The notes below the pieces were generated by a model. That model was not told the origin of the DNA, ran no database searches, and saw nothing but the letters and a program-made list of their open reading frames with translations. From Gemmatimonas sp. (GTDB taxonomy: Bacteria; Gemmatimonadota; Gemmatimonadetes; Gemmatimonadales; Gemmatimonadaceae), in assembly GCA_025361705.1 (NCBI GenBank), contig JANYJW010000008.1, positions 1 to 64,000 of the forward strand: a DNA stretch of 64,000 bases, written 5' to 3'. How positions within the stretch are numbered: position 1 is the stretch's first letter; every line of letters starts with the position of its first letter. Shown in pieces: positions 63,176 to 64,000 of this stretch. Both the position numbers and the translations under genes were made by a program.

Positions 63176-64000
63176 TTACTTCCGGTAATCCAGCGCCGGC
63201 TTCTGCACGCCAAGCCGCGTGGCGTACACGAAGTTCGGGCCGCGCGCCTTCTCAAATTCGGCACGCGCCGCCGAGACCGTCGCCGGATTCAAGAACAACT
63301 CGGCCGCCGTGAGCGCTATCGTCTTGGCACCGACGATCATGCCCTTGGCGCCAATCGACATCCCGCCCGCTGCCACCGCCTGCCATGAGTGCGCCGGCGT
63401 TCCCGGCACCCACGTGGCCGCGCTCATCTGCACGGTGGGCACGCGCCAGCTCACGTCGCCCACGTCGGTCGACCCGCCACCCGCGGGCGGCGTGAAGTCG
63501 AGCGGCTGCACAACGCCCACGGCCGCAAGCGGGATCTTCGACGGCGGCAACGTGGCGCGCAACCGCTCCGCCCACGCGCGTTCCGCCTCGGTGTACGCGT
63601 AGCCGCCCACCCGCTCCAGCGCCCGCTGCTGCACCGTGGCGAGCGTCTGGTTGATGAGCAGGTTGTACACCGCGCCGGTGACCACCACTTCGCTCGTTGT
63701 TCCGGTGCCCAGCGCCGCACCCTGCGCCGCCTTCAGCACGCGCTCCCAGATGCCGTCAACCACCTTGATGTCGGGGTGCCGCACGACGTAATACACCTCG
63801 GCGAAGTCGGGCACCACGTTGGGCGCCTTGCCCCCATTGGTGATCACGTAGTGCATGCGCGTCTCCTGCGGCACATGCTCGCGCATCATGTTCACCATGA
63901 CGTCCATCGCTTCCACGGCGTCGAGCGCCGACCGCCCGAGTTCCGGCGACGCCGCGGCGTGGGCGCTCACCCCGTGAAACCGGAACTTGCCCGAGATGTT
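63176..64000 (-). CDS. M20 amidohydrolase (AbgB-like), N-terminus outside the window
   Basis: About 275 C-terminal residues are visible; the frame stays open to the window edge, so the gene is partial. The visible part reads RFHGVSAHAAASPELGRSAL, MHYVITNGGKAPNVVPDFAE and TPPAGGGSTDVGDVSWRVP, typical of the M20D / p-aminobenzoyl-glutamate hydrolase (AbgB) group, including the dimerisation domain and the C-terminal metal-ligand region (PAHSWQAVAAGGMSIG). The family hydrolyses amide-linked amino acids. It ends 7 bases from the stop of the convergent phosphoesterase gene. Confidence 0.88.
   Translation of the reverse strand, partial: NISGKFRFHGVSAHAAASPELGRSALDAVEAMDVMVNMMREHVPQETRMHYVITNGGKAPNVVPDFAEVYYVVRHPDIKVVDGIWERVLKAAQGAALGTGTTSEVVVTGAVYNLLINQTLATVQQRALERVGGYAYTEAERAWAERLRATLPPSKIPLAAVGVVQPLDFTPPAGGGSTDVGDVSWRVPTVQMSAATWVPGTPAHSWQAVAAGGMSIGAKGMIVGAKTIALTAAELFLNPATVSAARAEFEKARGPNFVYATRLGVQKPALDYRK

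Noticed and set aside
1-64000. tRNA or rRNA genes, prophage or insertion sequence
   Set aside because: I saw no rRNA or tRNA signatures, no transposase or integrase motifs and no phage structural genes. A tRNAscan or covariance search was not possible here.

Overview
The window looks like a chromosomal segment of a high-GC, Gram-negative, aerobic heterotroph, most likely Gemmatimonadota (Gemmatimonadaceae-like). This is an inference. It rests on very GC-rich coding DNA, many secreted proteins whose signal peptides end in A-Q, a SusC/SusD pair next to a second TonB receptor, zinc metalloproteases and M16/M20 peptidases, and many heptamer and GTAC-rich intergenic repeats. No rRNA, tRNA, transposase, integrase or CRISPR array is visible.

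Layout. (1) 1-5.2 kb, minus strand: a large TonB-dependent receptor with an unusual C-terminal LTxxQ region, and a secreted propeller-like protein. (2) 5.5-8.9 kb: nitronate monooxygenase, a Cys/Met-metabolism PLP enzyme, and a divergent Lrp/AsnC regulator with three stacked palindromes between the last two. (3) 8.9-20.8 kb: a phenylacetate catabolic region (crotonase, paaABCD, then paaG-paaH-paaJ-paaY-paaZ) split by a convergent fused E1 2-oxoacid dehydrogenase; no paaE or paaK is present. (4) 21-28 kb: an OmpA-like protein, then SusC-SusD-DUF4397. (5) 28-36 kb: dinB, a DUF192 lipoprotein, a metzincin-type protease, a D-aminoacylase-like amidohydrolase and an M20 peptidase. (6) 36-38.4 kb: a response regulator and a membrane Ser/Thr kinase. 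(7) 38.5-43.5 kb, minus strand: an M16 peptidase pair, an alpha/beta hydrolase and dUTPase. (8) 43.6-46.7 kb: two secreted proteins of unknown function. (9) 46.7-54.4 kb, minus strand: seven tightly packed genes (HEAT-repeat protein, HD-GYP protein, FAD oxidoreductase, two GT2 glycosyltransferases, a NAD-dependent epimerase-like protein and a sugar isomerase-like TIM barrel). (10) 54.5-58.2 kb: a KAS III-like synthase, a GMC oxidoreductase and an HNH nuclease. (11) 58.3-64 kb: two tandem TsdA-like dihaem cytochromes, a YncE/phosphoesterase fusion and a truncated M20 hydrolase.

How they work together. The paa genes encode epoxidation, isomerisation, ring opening and beta-oxidation of phenylacetyl-CoA. 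The receptors, secreted hydrolases and peptidases point to scavenging of polymers and peptides. The seven-gene minus-strand block is the best candidate for an undescribed system: a possible second-messenger (HD-GYP) output physically coupled to a glycoconjugate pathway, with two regulator-like proteins that appear to share an N-terminal domain.

Non-coding sequence is also structured. Tandem heptamers of the GCCATCT/GCCATCC type, GTAC-rich repeats with a 21-bp period, and G6/C6 terminators (two of them nested in inverted repeats) recur through the window.
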